Shown: positions 1-9,401, counted from the stretch's first letter. The stretch is DNA of 64,000 nt from Romboutsia sp. CE17 (GCF_012317385.1 NZ_CP051144.1:186001-250000), one strand, 5' to 3'. The notes: a model not told the origin generated them from the sequence alone. Numbers and translations: made by a program.

Positions 1-210
1 ATATTGTGATAAAGAATGGAAAATGATATTTCATCAAGGGACTTTAATAAATTAAATATATATAAGTATGTTGATCTTAATATATTAAGAATTATATAAG
101 TAAATTTGAATATGATTCATTGACTTACTTATTTAATCAAGCGAAAGAATATAATAATTATATAATTTATTTTGGAATATAAAGTCTAATTATAAACTAT
201 TAGTTCATAT

Positions 211-312
211 AACATTTATTTTGTTTTGTGTATATCAGATAAATTTAAAGATTACATTAAGAAATTAGCGATTACTTTGGTTGGAGGAGGCGCTTTTTTC
301 TTTGTTTAAAAG
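211..312 (+). repeat. Relic of antisense-RNA element, family B
   Basis: This stretch matches the plus-strand element at 43821-43920, including ACATTTATTTTG, ATTAAGAAATTAGCG and the terminator-like GGCGCTTTTTTC. Read on the minus strand it still encodes the tail of the family B peptide, ending SASSNQSNR and a stop. The rest of that peptide gene is absent. The remainder of 1-461 holds no gene I can support. Confidence 0.6.
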
Positions 313-387
313 CGAACCAAAATTTTAATATATAGACTTTATTATTAGTAAATACGGCAAATTACTTCTTATGTATTTTACAATTTA

Positions 388-408
388 AGTTTATCTTAAG
401 ATTAAACT
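388..408. promoter_or_regulatory. Near-perfect palindrome upstream of cotH
   Basis: AGTTTA and TAAACT arms flank a CTTAAG centre about 55 bases before the CotH-family start. It could be a regulator site or part of the promoter. No regulator is assigned. Confidence 0.3.
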
Positions 409-461
409 GTTAAAATTTACCTAACAAATAAAAATAATATTATGTAAGGAGAAATATTACT

Positions 462-2006
462 ATGTTTTTTAGAAAAAAACTAATTGCTAGTGCAATGATT
501 TTAGCTATGAGTACTAGCTTATTAACAGGATATAGTAAAAGTATAAATAACAGTACTAATTCGACCAATGCTACTGAAATGGCTTATAATGGATTATTTA
601 AAGAAGATGAAGTAATGGATATTAAAATTGAAATTTCAGAAGATGATTGGAATGATATGAAGGAAAATGCTATTGATGAGGAATATTACTCAGCAAATAT
701 CACTATAGGTGATACGAAAATAGAAAACATAGGTATTCGTACTAAGGGATTTAGCTCATTACAATCAGTTGCATCTAGTGATTCTGACAGATATAGTTTT
801 CGAGTAAAATTTGATAAGTATGTTGATGGACAAAATTTAAATGGGCTTAATGAACTTGTATTAAATAATAATTTTCAAGACCCTTCTTATATGAGAGAAT
901 ATTTATCTTACAAAGCCTTAGAAGAGCTTGGAGTAGATGTTCCAGAAACTTCTTATGCTAATATATATGTCAACGGAGAACTATTTGGATTTTATTTAGC
1001 TGTAGAGGCCGTTGATGATAGCTTTGTTGAGAGAATAGCTGATAGTGATTCTACTGATGTCAAACTTTATAAAGCTGATGGAGAGAATTCAACATTAGTT
1101 GATGAAGCTTCGTTATCAGGTTTTGAACTTAAAAGCGGTGAAGATGATAGTATGGCTGGTCTTAAGAAATTAGTTTCAGCTATAAATTCTATTGAAGATG
1201 GAAACAAAGATGATATAGAATCTGTATTTGATGTTGATACTTTCCTTAAATCTATTGCCGTAAATACAGTAGTTGGTAATTATGATAGCTATAATGGTTC
1301 TAAAGCTCACAACTACTTTTTATTAGAAGAAGATGGAGTTTTCAAGTATATTCCTTGGGATTTTAATATGTCATTTGGTGGATTTTCAGAAGATAACGGT
1401 GCAAGTGTAACTGTATCAATTGATGAACCTCTATATAATGTAGACTCTTCAAAAAGACCTTTAATTGAGAAACTTCTAAGTGTTGATGAATATAAAGAAA
1501 AATATTATGGTTATTTAAAAGAGCTTGTAAATTATTTTGATGATTTTGAAACTCAAGTTAATGATCTTGCTACTTTAATTAAACCTTATGTTGAAAATGA
1601 CCCAACAGCATTTTATACTATTGAACAGTTTGAAGAAAATATAGTTGCTAGTGATACTGATTTATCTACTGTTAAAAATAATATGAATGGTAATAAACCT
1701 GATAACGGTGATAATGGAGAAAATCCTGGAACACCACCAGATAATACTAACGGTGAACCACCTGCTATACCTAATGGAGAAAATCCTGGAACACCACCTG
1801 ATAACGCTAATGGCGAAGCACCTGCCATGCCTGATGGGGAGAATCCTGGAACACCACCAGATAATGCTAATGGTGAAGCACCTACTATGCCGGATGGAAT
1901 GGAAATGCCTAATAAGGGTGGAGGTATGAATTTATCTGGAGATGTTGTTTCTATTATGGATTATTTACAACAAAGAATTGAAAATATTAAGACTCAATTA
2001 AGTTAG
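462..2006 (+). CDS. CotH-family (spore coat kinase-like) exported protein
   Basis: The 514-residue product resembles the CotH family, which includes protein kinases of bacterial spore coats, and related exported clostridial proteins. An N-terminal hydrophobic segment (residues 1-23) is followed by a CotH domain that carries the metal-site-like motif PWDFNMSFG (about 298-306). The C-terminal third has three 20-residue Pro/Gly/Asn repeats, then a short helical end. The signal region looks like a lipoprotein signal, but residue 24, expected to be the lipidated Cys in LLTGC, is Tyr (codon TAT at 531-533). The start follows AAGGAGA by nine bases. It stands alone, ahead of the riboflavin operon. 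The family is confident; kinase activity is inferred. Confidence 0.85.
   Translation: MFFRKKLIASAMILAMSTSLLTGYSKSINNSTNSTNATEMAYNGLFKEDEVMDIKIEISEDDWNDMKENAIDEEYYSANITIGDTKIENIGIRTKGFSSLQSVASSDSDRYSFRVKFDKYVDGQNLNGLNELVLNNNFQDPSYMREYLSYKALEELGVDVPETSYANIYVNGELFGFYLAVEAVDDSFVERIADSDSTDVKLYKADGENSTLVDEASLSGFELKSGEDDSMAGLKKLVSAINSIEDGNKDDIESVFDVDTFLKSIAVNTVVGNYDSYNGSKAHNYFLLEEDGVFKYIPWDFNMSFGGFSEDNGASVTVSIDEPLYNVDSSKRPLIEKLLSVDEYKEKYYGYLKELVNYFDDFETQVNDLATLIKPYVENDPTAFYTIEQFEENIVASDTDLSTVKNNMNGNKPDNGDNGENPGTPPDNTNGEPPAIPNGENPGTPPDNANGEAPAMPDGENPGTPPDNANGEAPTMPDGMEMPNKGGGMNLSGDVVSIMDYLQQRIENIKTQLS
1716..1895 (+). repeat. Three tandem 60-bp repeats in cotH
   Basis: Units begin at 1716, 1776 and 1836, each encoding a variant of GENPGTPPDNANGEAPAMPD. 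The period is an exact multiple of three, so copy-number change keeps the frame. The repeat probably forms an extended linker between the CotH domain and the C-terminal end. Confidence 0.9.
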
Positions 2007-2112
2007 ATAATATTCGTTCTAACTACTTAAACTCACGAAAAAGGTACTGGCTATTTAATCAATATTTTTTTATATGTAAATATATAAATATGGTAATTAT
2101 TAACAAAATATG

Positions 2113-2141
2113 TTGACAAGTAATTATTAAGTGAATAGAAT
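2113..2141 (+). promoter_or_regulatory. Sigma-A-type promoter of the riboflavin operon
   Basis: TTGACA (2113-2118) and TAGAAT (2136-2141) are separated by 17 bases. The predicted start is about 15 bases before the FMN aptamer. Confidence 0.75.
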
Positions 2142-2161
2142 TAAGGTATAAAATTTAATAA

Positions 2162-2267
2162 ATCTTCAGGGCAGGGTGAAATTCCCTACCGGCGGTAAAG
2201 CCCGCGAGCCTTATGGCTGACTCGGTGAGATTCCGAGGCCGACAGTAAAGTCTGGATGGAAGAAGAT
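2162..2267 (+). promoter_or_regulatory. FMN riboswitch (RFN element)
   Basis: The conserved RFN blocks are present in order: CAGGGCAGGGTGAAATTCCC, CCGGCGGTAAAGCCCGCGAG, GATTCCGAGGCCGACAG and the closing TCTGGATGGAAGAAGAT. The element lies 250 bases before ribD. FMN binding is known to favour terminator formation in this class, giving feedback on riboflavin synthesis. Confidence 0.97.
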
Positions 2268-2311
2268 AAAATTATAGAAATCTAAGTATACATGTACTAG
2301 TTTGTTTGTTA

Positions 2312-2346
2312 AGCTCTGAAATATTATATATTTCAGAGCTTTTTAG
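2312..2346 (+). terminator. Riboswitch-controlled terminator hairpin
   Basis: AGCTCTGAAATAT pairs with ATATTTCAGAGCT and is followed by TTTTAGATTTTTT. It is the likely expression platform of the FMN riboswitch. Confidence 0.75.
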
Positions 2347-2439
2347 ATTTTTTATATAATTTATATAATTACATTTATTGCTATATCATAAATTAAATTA
2401 TGAAGGTAATAGATTAATTTGAAATATTATGAAAAGTGT

Positions 2440-2474
2440 AAGCCCTGAGTTTTAGCTCGGGGCTTTATTTTATT
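2440..2474 (+). terminator. Second hairpin between riboswitch and ribD
   Basis: AGCCCTGAG pairs with CTCGGGGCT (one G-U pair) and is followed by TTATTTTATTT. It lies 40 bases before the ribD coding region. It may be a second terminator in the leader. Confidence 0.6.
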
Positions 2475-2516
2475 TAAAATTAAGATTTATTAAATTCAAA
2501 TTTTTATGATTGCGAG

Positions 2517-3620
2517 ATGGTTATATTGAATCAAGAGTATATGAGATTAGCAATAGAAATAGCAAAAAAAGGTGCTGGAAAAGTTAATCCTAACCCAATG
2601 GTTGGTGCAGTTATTGTTAAAGATGAGAGAGTAATAGGTCAAGGGTATCATAAATATTATGGAGGTAATCATGCTGAAGTAAATGCATTTGAAAATTTAA
2701 GTGATAATCCTGAAGGTGCAACTATTTATGTGACTTTAGAGCCATGTTCTCATTATGGAAAAACACCACCGTGTGTGGATAAAATAATTGCAAATAAGAT
2801 ATCTAAGGTTGTTGTTGGAACATTAGATCCAAACCCTTTGGTTGAGGGAAGAGGGATCAAAGCACTTAAAGAAGCTGGAATAGAGGTTATAACAGGTGTT
2901 TTAGAGGAAGAATGCAAAAAACTTAATGAAGTATTTATGAAATATATCCTTTGTAAAAGACCTTTTGTAGTTTTAAAAACAGCTATGACTTTAGATGGAA
3001 AAATAGCTACAGAATCAGGAGAATCTAAGTGGATTACAAGTGATAAGTCAAGGCAAGAGGTTCATAAATTAAGAAATAAATTATCAGCTATTATGGTTGG
3101 GGTTAATACAGTTATTAAAGATAATCCTGAATTAACTTGTAGGCTGGAAGGTGGTAAAAATCCAGTAAGAATAATTGTAGATAGTAAGCTTAGAATTCCT
3201 CTTGGGTCAAATGTTGTTGTAGATAATTTAGCACAGACAATAGTTGCAACAACAGAAGTTGCTGATAAAGATAAGATATTAGTGTTAGAAAAATTAGGTG
3301 TAAAAGTGCTAATAATTAATTCTAAAAATGAAAGAGTAGATCTACAAAGTTTGATGATAGAACTAGGCAAAAGGGATATTGATGGAATTTTATTAGAGGG
3401 AGGGGCAACATTAAGTTTTTCTGCATTAGAAGAAAATATAGTAGATAAAATTCAAGTTTATATTGCACCTAAAATTATAGGAGGAGAAAAATCTAAGACT
3501 TCTATAGGTGGAAAAGGAATAGAGAAATTAAGTGATGCAATAATGTTAAACAATATGACAGTTAAATCTGTTGGTACAGATTTACTAATAGAAGCTTATC
3601 TGAAGGGAGGGGAGAAATAG
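2517..3620 (+). CDS. ribD: Bifunctional riboflavin biosynthesis deaminase/reductase RibD
   Basis: RibD catalyses two cytoplasmic steps on the GTP-derived pyrimidine: deamination, then NADPH-dependent side-chain reduction. The N-terminal deaminase has the zinc motif HAE (52-54) and PCSHYGKTPPC (76-86). The C-terminal reductase domain runs from about residue 147, with the substrate loop TLDGKIA. The length of 367 is normal. The first ATG (2517) has no good ribosome site. A TTG at 2526, giving MNQEYMRLA, lies six bases after GAGATGG and may be the real start. The gene is first in the operon; ribE follows after one base. Confidence 0.96.
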   Translation: MVILNQEYMRLAIEIAKKGAGKVNPNPMVGAVIVKDERVIGQGYHKYYGGNHAEVNAFENLSDNPEGATIYVTLEPCSHYGKTPPCVDKIIANKISKVVVGTLDPNPLVEGRGIKALKEAGIEVITGVLEEECKKLNEVFMKYILCKRPFVVLKTAMTLDGKIATESGESKWITSDKSRQEVHKLRNKLSAIMVGVNTVIKDNPELTCRLEGGKNPVRIIVDSKLRIPLGSNVVVDNLAQTIVATTEVADKDKILVLEKLGVKVLIINSKNERVDLQSLMIELGKRDIDGILLEGGATLSFSALEENIVDKIQVYIAPKIIGGEKSKTSIGGKGIEKLSDAIMLNNMTVKSVGTDLLIEAYLKGGEK

Positions 3621-3621
3621 A

Positions 3622-4278
3622 ATGTTTACAGGAATTATTGAAGAGGTAGGAACAATTCAACGAATTAGAAAAGGCGAGAAATCTTCAGTAATATCAATAA
3701 AAGCTAGTAAAGTTTTAGATAAAACAATATTAGGAGATAGTATATGTGTGAATGGGGTTTGTCTTACAGTAACTAACATAGATGAAGATGCATTTGAAGC
3801 TGATGTTATGGCTGAAACTCTTAGAAAAAGTAATATGGGGCAGCTTTCAATAGGGAGCAAAGTTAACTTAGAAAGGGCTTTAAAATTAGAATCTAGACTA
3901 GGTGGTCATATAGTAAGTGGTCACATAGATGGAGTAGGAGAAATAATTAGTTCAGTCAAAGAGGATAATGCAACATGGATAAGCATAAAGGTATCACCAG
4001 ATATTTTAAAGTATATTGTGATGAAAGGCTCTATTGCAATAGATGGAATTAGTCTGACAGTTGCTTATGTTGATAATAAATTATTTAAAGTATCTATAAT
4101 ACCTCATACAGGACAAGAGACTACTTTATTAAATAAAAAAACTGGTGAAACAGTAAATCTTGAGTGTGATGTTGTAGGTAAATATGTTGAAAAATTTTTA
4201 GGTTTAGGAAATGGAAATAGAGAATTAAAAAAAGATTCAATAGATGAAATGTTTCTTAGAGAAAATGGATTTCTATAA
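3622..4278 (+). CDS. ribE: Riboflavin synthase alpha chain
   Basis: This enzyme dismutates two molecules of 6,7-dimethyl-8-ribityllumazine to riboflavin. Two tandem lumazine-binding barrels are visible, starting MFTGIIEEVG and at about residue 97 (GHIVSGHIDG). The 218-residue length is typical. The ribosome site GGGAGGGGAG lies inside the end of ribD, so translation is probably coupled. Confidence 0.96.
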   Translation: MFTGIIEEVGTIQRIRKGEKSSVISIKASKVLDKTILGDSICVNGVCLTVTNIDEDAFEADVMAETLRKSNMGQLSIGSKVNLERALKLESRLGGHIVSGHIDGVGEIISSVKEDNATWISIKVSPDILKYIVMKGSIAIDGISLTVAYVDNKLFKVSIIPHTGQETTLLNKKTGETVNLECDVVGKYVEKFLGLGNGNRELKKDSIDEMFLRENGFL

Positions 4279-4296
4279 ATTGTAGGGGGAGATAAA

Positions 4297-5499
4297 ATGT
4301 TTGAGTTTAATACAATTCAAGAAGCTATAGAAGATATAAAAGAAGGAAAGATGATAATTGTAATAGATGATCCTGCTAGAGAAAATGAAGGGGATTTACT
4401 AATGGCAGCAGATATGGTTACTGGGGAGTCTATAAATTTTATGGCTAAATATGGTAGAGGGCTTATATGTATGCCAATAGAGGAAAAAAGAATGAAGAAA
4501 TTAAATATTAATCCAATGGTTACTAATAACACTGATAATCATGAAACTGCTTTTACGGTATCTATTGATCATATTGATACAACGACTGGAATATCAGCTT
4601 TCGATAGAGCTTTAACAATTAAAAAGGTTTTAGAAAATAGTAAACCAGAAGATTTTAGGAGACCAGGACATGTATTTCCATTAATAGCTAAGGATGGAGG
4701 AGTATTAGAGAGAATTGGTCACACTGAAGCTGCTGTAGATTTATCTAAACTTGCAGGGTTAAATCCAGCGGGAGTTATATGTGAAATTATGAATGAAGAT
4801 GGAACTATGGCAAGAACACCAGAACTTATGGAGTTTGCTAAAAATCATAACTTAAAGATTATAACTATAGCAGATTTAGTTGAATATAGAACAAAACAAG
4901 AGAAAAAGAAAGTATTAATTGAAAGAGCTGCTGAAATAAAAATGCCTACCAAATATGGTGATTTTAAAATGTTTGGATTTATAGATAAATTAAATGGAGA
5001 ACATCATATTGCCTTAGTTAAAGGAGAAATAAATGAAGATATACCAATATTAACTAGAGTTCATTCAGAGTGTTTAACAGGAGATGCACTAGGTTCTAGA
5101 AGATGTGATTGTGGAGAACAATATGACCTAGCAATGAGGAAAATTGCTAAAGAAGGTACAGGAATATTAATTTATATGAGACAAGAAGGAAGAGGTATAG
5201 GTCTTATAAATAAACTAAAAGCATATGCTCTTCAGGATCAAGGATATGATACAGTAGAAGCTAACATTATGCTTGGATTCCCAGCAGATATGAGAAGTTA
5301 TGAAGTAGTAGCTGCAATTTTAAAAGATTTAGGTGTTAAAAAGGTAAATCTTATGACGAATAATCCAAGAAAGATAAATGAGCTATTAGAGTATGGTATA
5401 GAAGTTGAGAATAGAGTACCTATTCAGATAAATCATAATGAAAACAATGAATTTTATTTAAAGACGAAAAAAGAAAAATTACATCACATGTTAGTTTAA
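4297..5499 (+). CDS. ribBA: Bifunctional DHBP synthase / GTP cyclohydrolase II
   Basis: The N-terminal half (1-200) makes 3,4-dihydroxy-2-butanone 4-phosphate from ribulose 5-phosphate; the motifs RENEGDLLMAAD and RPGHVFPLIAK carry the acidic metal and substrate residues. The C-terminal half opens GTP; the zinc cysteines are in HSECLTGDALGSRRCDCGEQ and the catalytic region is RQEGRGIGL. It supplies both precursors of the pathway. It is 18 bases after ribE, with a GGGGGA ribosome site. Confidence 0.97.
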   Translation: MFEFNTIQEAIEDIKEGKMIIVIDDPARENEGDLLMAADMVTGESINFMAKYGRGLICMPIEEKRMKKLNINPMVTNNTDNHETAFTVSIDHIDTTTGISAFDRALTIKKVLENSKPEDFRRPGHVFPLIAKDGGVLERIGHTEAAVDLSKLAGLNPAGVICEIMNEDGTMARTPELMEFAKNHNLKIITIADLVEYRTKQEKKKVLIERAAEIKMPTKYGDFKMFGFIDKLNGEHHIALVKGEINEDIPILTRVHSECLTGDALGSRRCDCGEQYDLAMRKIAKEGTGILIYMRQEGRGIGLINKLKAYALQDQGYDTVEANIMLGFPADMRSYEVVAAILKDLGVKKVNLMTNNPRKINELLEYGIEVENRVPIQINHNENNEFYLKTKKEKLHHMLV

Positions 5500-5540
5500 T
5501 AAAAGAAAAATAAATAATAAAATATTAGGGGGATATATAA

Positions 5541-6002
5541 ATGAAAATTATAGAAGGTAATTTAGTAGCAGAAGGTCTAAAGATAGGAATAGTTGTAGGA
5601 AGATTTAATGAATTTATTGTTTCAAAACTATTAGGTGGGGCTTTAGATGCATTAAACAGACATGGAGTAGATGAAGAAAACATAGAAGTAGCATGGGTTC
5701 CAGGAGCATTTGAACTTCCATTAGTAGCAAAGAAGATGGTGAATACAGATAAGTATGATGCAGTAATATGTTTAGGAGCAGTTATAAAGGGCTCAACTCC
5801 TCATTTTGATTATGTATGTTCAGAAGCTTCAAAAGGAATTGCAGCGGTTTCATTACAAACTGAAAAGCCAGTAATATTTGGTGTATTAACAACTGATACA
5901 ATTGAACAAGCTATTGAAAGAGCTGGAACTAAAGCAGGAAATAAAGGATATGATGCAGCAGTAACAGCAATAGAGATGGCAAATCTTTTAAAGAACTTTT
6001 AA
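5541..6002 (+). CDS. ribH: 6,7-dimethyl-8-ribityllumazine synthase
   Basis: This enzyme condenses the ribityl pyrimidine with the DHBP product and normally assembles as an icosahedral capsid or pentamers. Signatures are [16 protein letters not shown] and [15 protein letters not shown]. The 153-residue length is standard. It is the last gene of the complete operon. No clear terminator follows before the next gene at 6110. Confidence 0.97.
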   Translation: MKIIEGNLVAEGLKIGIVVGRFNEFIVSKLLGGALDALNRHGVDEENIEVAWVPGAFELPLVAKKMVNTDKYDAVICLGAVIKGSTPHFDYVCSEASKGIAAVSLQTEKPVIFGVLTTDTIEQAIERAGTKAGNKGYDAAVTAIEMANLLKNF

Positions 6003-6109
6003 ATATTAATAACTAAATAAAAATAAGGTATAAAAAGAAAAAGACAACTTACATATTTCTATAAATAGAATAACCTAATAATAAAGTATTTATATGTGGA
6101 GGTATGTGC

Positions 6110-6922
6110 ATGGGTTATTATGTTAAGGTAGAACCGAATGTAAAAGTTTACGTAGAGGACCTTAACCCAGATGGTGAGAAGACAATAGTGTTTTTACATG
6201 GATGGCCTGGGAGTCATAAGTTGTTTGAGTATCAGTTTAATTATCTTCCAAGACTAGGCTACAGATGCATCGGTATAGACCAAAGAGGGTTTGGTAAATC
6301 AGATAAGCCTTATGAAGGTTATGATTATGATAGATTGTCAGATGATGTTAGATGTGTGATTAATTGTTTAAAATTACATGATTTTATACTTGCAGGACAT
6401 TCAACTGGAGGAGCAATAGCTGTTCGATATATGTCTCGACATAATGGATATGGTGTATCTAAACTTGCTCTTTTTGCAGCAGCAGCTCCGAGTCTTATCA
6501 AACGTACTAATTTTCCATATGGTGTGGATGAAGAAGTAGTAACTAAAATTATTGAGGATGCATACACGGATCGTCCTAAAATGCTAAGTGATTTTGGTGA
6601 TATTTTTTTCTTTCAGCATATAACTAGGCCATTCTCTGATTGGTTTTTAGGATTAGGTTTACAAGCAGCAAGTTGGTCAACTATAGCAATTGCAAATACT
6701 TGGATAAATGAAGTATTATTTTATGATTTGAGAGAAATAAATGTTCCGACATTGATTATACACGGAATTCATGATAAAGTTGTTCCATTCCCACTAGGCC
6801 AAATACAAAATCAAAGTATTACAAATTCCAAACTTGTCCCATTTGAATTCAGTGGACACGCATCATTCTATGATGAGCAAGATAGATTTAATGAAGAATT
6901 GGTAAAGTTTATTGAAGAATAA
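6110..6922 (+). CDS. Alpha/beta-fold hydrolase
   Basis: The 270-residue protein has the oxyanion-loop HGWPG, the nucleophile elbow GHSTGG (Ser about 98), an acid in IHGIHDKVVP and a C-terminal His in SGHASF, so the triad is complete. It resembles the non-haem chloroperoxidase/esterase branch. The substrate is unknown. An ATG at 6104 overlaps the ribosome site GGAGG (6098-6102), so the ATG at 6110, seven bases away, is chosen. It follows ribH by 107 bases and may be a separate unit. Confidence 0.85.
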   Translation: MGYYVKVEPNVKVYVEDLNPDGEKTIVFLHGWPGSHKLFEYQFNYLPRLGYRCIGIDQRGFGKSDKPYEGYDYDRLSDDVRCVINCLKLHDFILAGHSTGGAIAVRYMSRHNGYGVSKLALFAAAAPSLIKRTNFPYGVDEEVVTKIIEDAYTDRPKMLSDFGDIFFFQHITRPFSDWFLGLGLQAASWSTIAIANTWINEVLFYDLREINVPTLIIHGIHDKVVPFPLGQIQNQSITNSKLVPFEFSGHASFYDEQDRFNEELVKFIEE

Positions 6923-6975
6923 AGTTATCTAATTTGATATAAATTGTTAGTAATATTAATAAATTGTGAATAAAT

Positions 6976-7045
6976 AAATTTAAAGATTATATTAATAATT
7001 TAGCGCTTATCTTGGTCGGAGGGGCGCTTTTTTCTTTGCTTTTAA
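6976..7045 (+). repeat. Relic of antisense-RNA element, family B
   Basis: It matches the family at 43821-43920 from AAATTTAAAGATTA to GGGGCGCTTTTTTC. The hairpin AGCGC...GCGCT with a T-run could end transcription after the hydrolase gene. The minus-strand peptide tail (PSDQDKR) is frameshifted by one base. Confidence 0.6.
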
Positions 7046-7079
7046 TTTTTAATCAAGATTAGATTTTAATATAGTTAAA

Positions 7080-7155
7080 TTTTTAGTTGAATCTATGAAT
7101 GATGAAATACATGTTGATATAATAGAAGTTCAAAATTGCCATATATTGTATATTA
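7080..7155 (+). repeat. Dispersed 75-bp element, diverged copy
   Basis: It has the conserved core TTTTTAGTTGAATCTATGAA and GTTGATATAAT. The terminal hairpin is decayed. It lies 45 bases before a small membrane-protein gene. Confidence 0.6.
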
Positions 7156-7199
7156 GTGTAATATGAAAATAGTTGAATTTTTTTAAGAGGGGGATATTT

Positions 7200-7337
7200 A
7201 TGGAATTATATAATACTATTTCAGATATTTGGGAGATTTCAATTATAATATTTAATGGATTCATAAAAATCATGACTGTCTATACGATATATTTGGCAAT
7301 GAAATCTTTTAAAATCTATATTAATAAAAATTCATAA
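7200..7337 (+). CDS. Small membrane protein, 45 residues
   Basis: An ATG follows AGAGGGGGA by seven bases. The product begins MELYNTISDIWE and has one hydrophobic stretch (about residues 14-35). No family is recognised. It is preceded by a copy of the dispersed element, like many accessory genes in this window. Confidence 0.45.
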   Translation: MELYNTISDIWEISIIIFNGFIKIMTVYTIYLAMKSFKIYINKNS

Positions 7338-7407
7338 TAGTTATAAAGTGAGAAATAAGGATACTTAAAATATAATATATATAAGGTGTTTTGGGGGAGA
7401 AATAAGT

Positions 7408-7596
7408 ATGAATAATTTAAAAATAGTTAGTATTTTAGCTTTAATTTTAAGTGTAATTTCAATGATCTTGGGTATTGATGTAGTTTGCTATTATGTAGAT
7501 GATCCAGTTATTCGAGGTCTATCAATATTTATTTTGATTATGTCATCTACATTTGTATCTAGAACCGTGGCACTTATATCTAGGGAGATAAAATAG
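7408..7596 (+). CDS. Small two-segment membrane protein
   Basis: The 62-residue product has two hydrophobic helices (about 5-25 and 36-55) and a short basic end. A ribosome site GGGGGAGA precedes the ATG. No family is recognised. It may form a unit with the 45-residue gene upstream. Confidence 0.55.
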   Translation: MNNLKIVSILALILSVISMILGIDVVCYYVDDPVIRGLSIFILIMSSTFVSRTVALISREIK

Positions 7597-7768
7597 TGGT
7601 ATCAAAAAATATAAAAATGATAGTATGACAAATGCCGATTTATTGAGTATATTAGATAAAAATTACCAATCAATATTAGATATTACGATAATTAAGTCTT
7701 AGTCTAATCTATGAATAATGAATATGAGAATAGTTGCAATTTTACTTATAAAGAGGGAGAAGTTTTAC

Positions 7769-8656
7769 ATGAGAAATAAAGCATTACGTTTAAGAGCAAA
7801 AGAAGTAATCAAAGATAATAAAAATATAGTAAATAAAATATTTTTTGTAATGACAATTTTAATGGCTATATTATTTATCATATTGAATCCAATCATTAAG
7901 AATACTGTGGATACTATAATGAAATTTGCTAAATTAAATGGAGGGGGATTTGTAGGATACAATCAAGTGTTAGATATGATAAGTATAGGAATAAGTCTAA
8001 CGATTGTTACTTTATTTTCTGATTTTATACTATGCCCTTTATCATTAGATTTGATAAGAAATGAACCATTTAATAAAGAATCAATAAAATCTAGACTTAA
8101 ATCAATAGATAAATACTTTATTTCTAAATTGATAAGTTTTTCAATTCAAGCTTTATGGTACATAGTTTTAAATATAGTGGTAATTTTAATTTCCATAATA
8201 TTTTTATTTGGAGCAATTAATTTAGTTTCCAGTATATCAAGTTATAGTGAAGGTCATTTCTTAAAAGGACAATTTTACTTTATATTGATATCTATTATTT
8301 TTCTTGTAATTTTTATATTTAGTATAAATGTTATTATCTTTTCAGAAACATTTGTACTGCCGTTTATTGCATTAGATACTCAAAATAATTTTAATAGGAA
8401 AGATATATTAAAAATTTATATGTCTGTAATGAAAAAAAATAGAATTAAATCATTTAAGTTAATGCTTGGATTTATTCCACAAGGCTTATTGTTATTATTT
8501 GGAGTTATGATTTTTTATTATGTAGTAAGTGTAGTAAATTATACTATTATATTAATATTACTAGGTATTATTACACTAATAATTATGGCATCGTACCCTA
8601 AGATAATGATAACTTTAGCACTAGCTTATGAAAGAATGTATAATTACTCAGAGTAA
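7769..8656 (+). CDS. Multi-pass membrane protein, DUF975-like
   Basis: The 295-residue product opens with the basic MRNKALRLRAKEVIKDN and has about six hydrophobic segments. The basic N-terminal helix followed by repeated pairs of segments resembles DUF975 integral membrane proteins, whose function is unknown. The start at 7769 follows GAGGGAGA by nine bases; an upstream in-frame ATG at 7718 lacks a ribosome site. Confidence 0.65.
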   Translation: MRNKALRLRAKEVIKDNKNIVNKIFFVMTILMAILFIILNPIIKNTVDTIMKFAKLNGGGFVGYNQVLDMISIGISLTIVTLFSDFILCPLSLDLIRNEPFNKESIKSRLKSIDKYFISKLISFSIQALWYIVLNIVVILISIIFLFGAINLVSSISSYSEGHFLKGQFYFILISIIFLVIFIFSINVIIFSETFVLPFIALDTQNNFNRKDILKIYMSVMKKNRIKSFKLMLGFIPQGLLLLFGVMIFYYVVSVVNYTIILILLGIITLIIMASYPKIMITLALAYERMYNYSE

Positions 8657-8759
8657 ATTAAAAGGAGTAATTTATATATTCATAATTGTTATATAATTTA
8701 AGATAGCAATACATTTGATAAGATATAGATAAATAGGAATTTGGGGGGTACATAAGTAT

Positions 8760-9401
8760 ATGATAAAAGCAGTAATATTTGATTTAGATGGTTTATTAAT
8801 CGATAGTGAAATAATATCATATAAAATCTATAAAGAAATATTACACAAATTTGGACATGATTTTTCTATTGAAGAATATGCCCAAAATTTTAGTGGAAAA
8901 ACAGAAGTAAAGAATGTTACAAATTTAATAGATACATATAATTTACCATGGACTATTGAGATGGGATTAAACAATGTGTTTGAAATTGAAAGTAAATTCC
9001 TTGCCAAAGGTGTTGCTCTAAAAACTGGAGCTAAAGAATTATTAGCATATTTAAAAGATAAATGTTTTAAAATTGCAATTGCTTCTTCAAGTACAGAAGA
9101 TAGAGCATTAACTATATTAAAGCAACACAATATCATTGAATACTTTGATGAGTTTGTATTTGGTCATGAAGTTGAAAAAGGAAAGCCGAGTCCAGATATT
9201 TTTCTAAAAGCATGTGACAAACTCTCAGAAAATCCAGAAGAATGCTTAGTTCTAGAAGATAGTGAAGCAGGAATACAATCAGCATATTCAGCAGGTATTC
9301 CTGTAATATGTATTCCTGATATGAAAGTGCCAAATCAGAACTATTTGGATATGACAAAAGCAGTATTACATTCATTGGAAGAAGTTGTTTATTATTTATA
9401 G
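8760..9401 (+). CDS. HAD-superfamily hydrolase, beta-phosphoglucomutase-like
   Basis: The 213-residue protein has HAD motif I FDLDGLLIDSE (nucleophile Asp8, Asp10), motif II at ASSST, a Lys in EKGKPSPD and motif III LEDSEAGIQSA. The helical cap between motifs I and II places it with subfamily I phosphatases/phosphoglucomutases. The substrate is not predictable. It stands alone and converges with the MATE gene across a strong bidirectional hairpin. Confidence 0.88.
   Translation: MIKAVIFDLDGLLIDSEIISYKIYKEILHKFGHDFSIEEYAQNFSGKTEVKNVTNLIDTYNLPWTIEMGLNNVFEIESKFLAKGVALKTGAKELLAYLKDKCFKIAIASSSTEDRALTILKQHNIIEYFDEFVFGHEVEKGKPSPDIFLKACDKLSENPEECLVLEDSEAGIQSAYSAGIPVICIPDMKVPNQNYLDMTKAVLHSLEEVVYYL

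Noticed and set aside
1613-1929. Open frames on both strands over the cotH repeats
   Set aside because: They are shadows of the 60-bp in-frame repeats, whose period keeps other frames open too. No ribosome sites.
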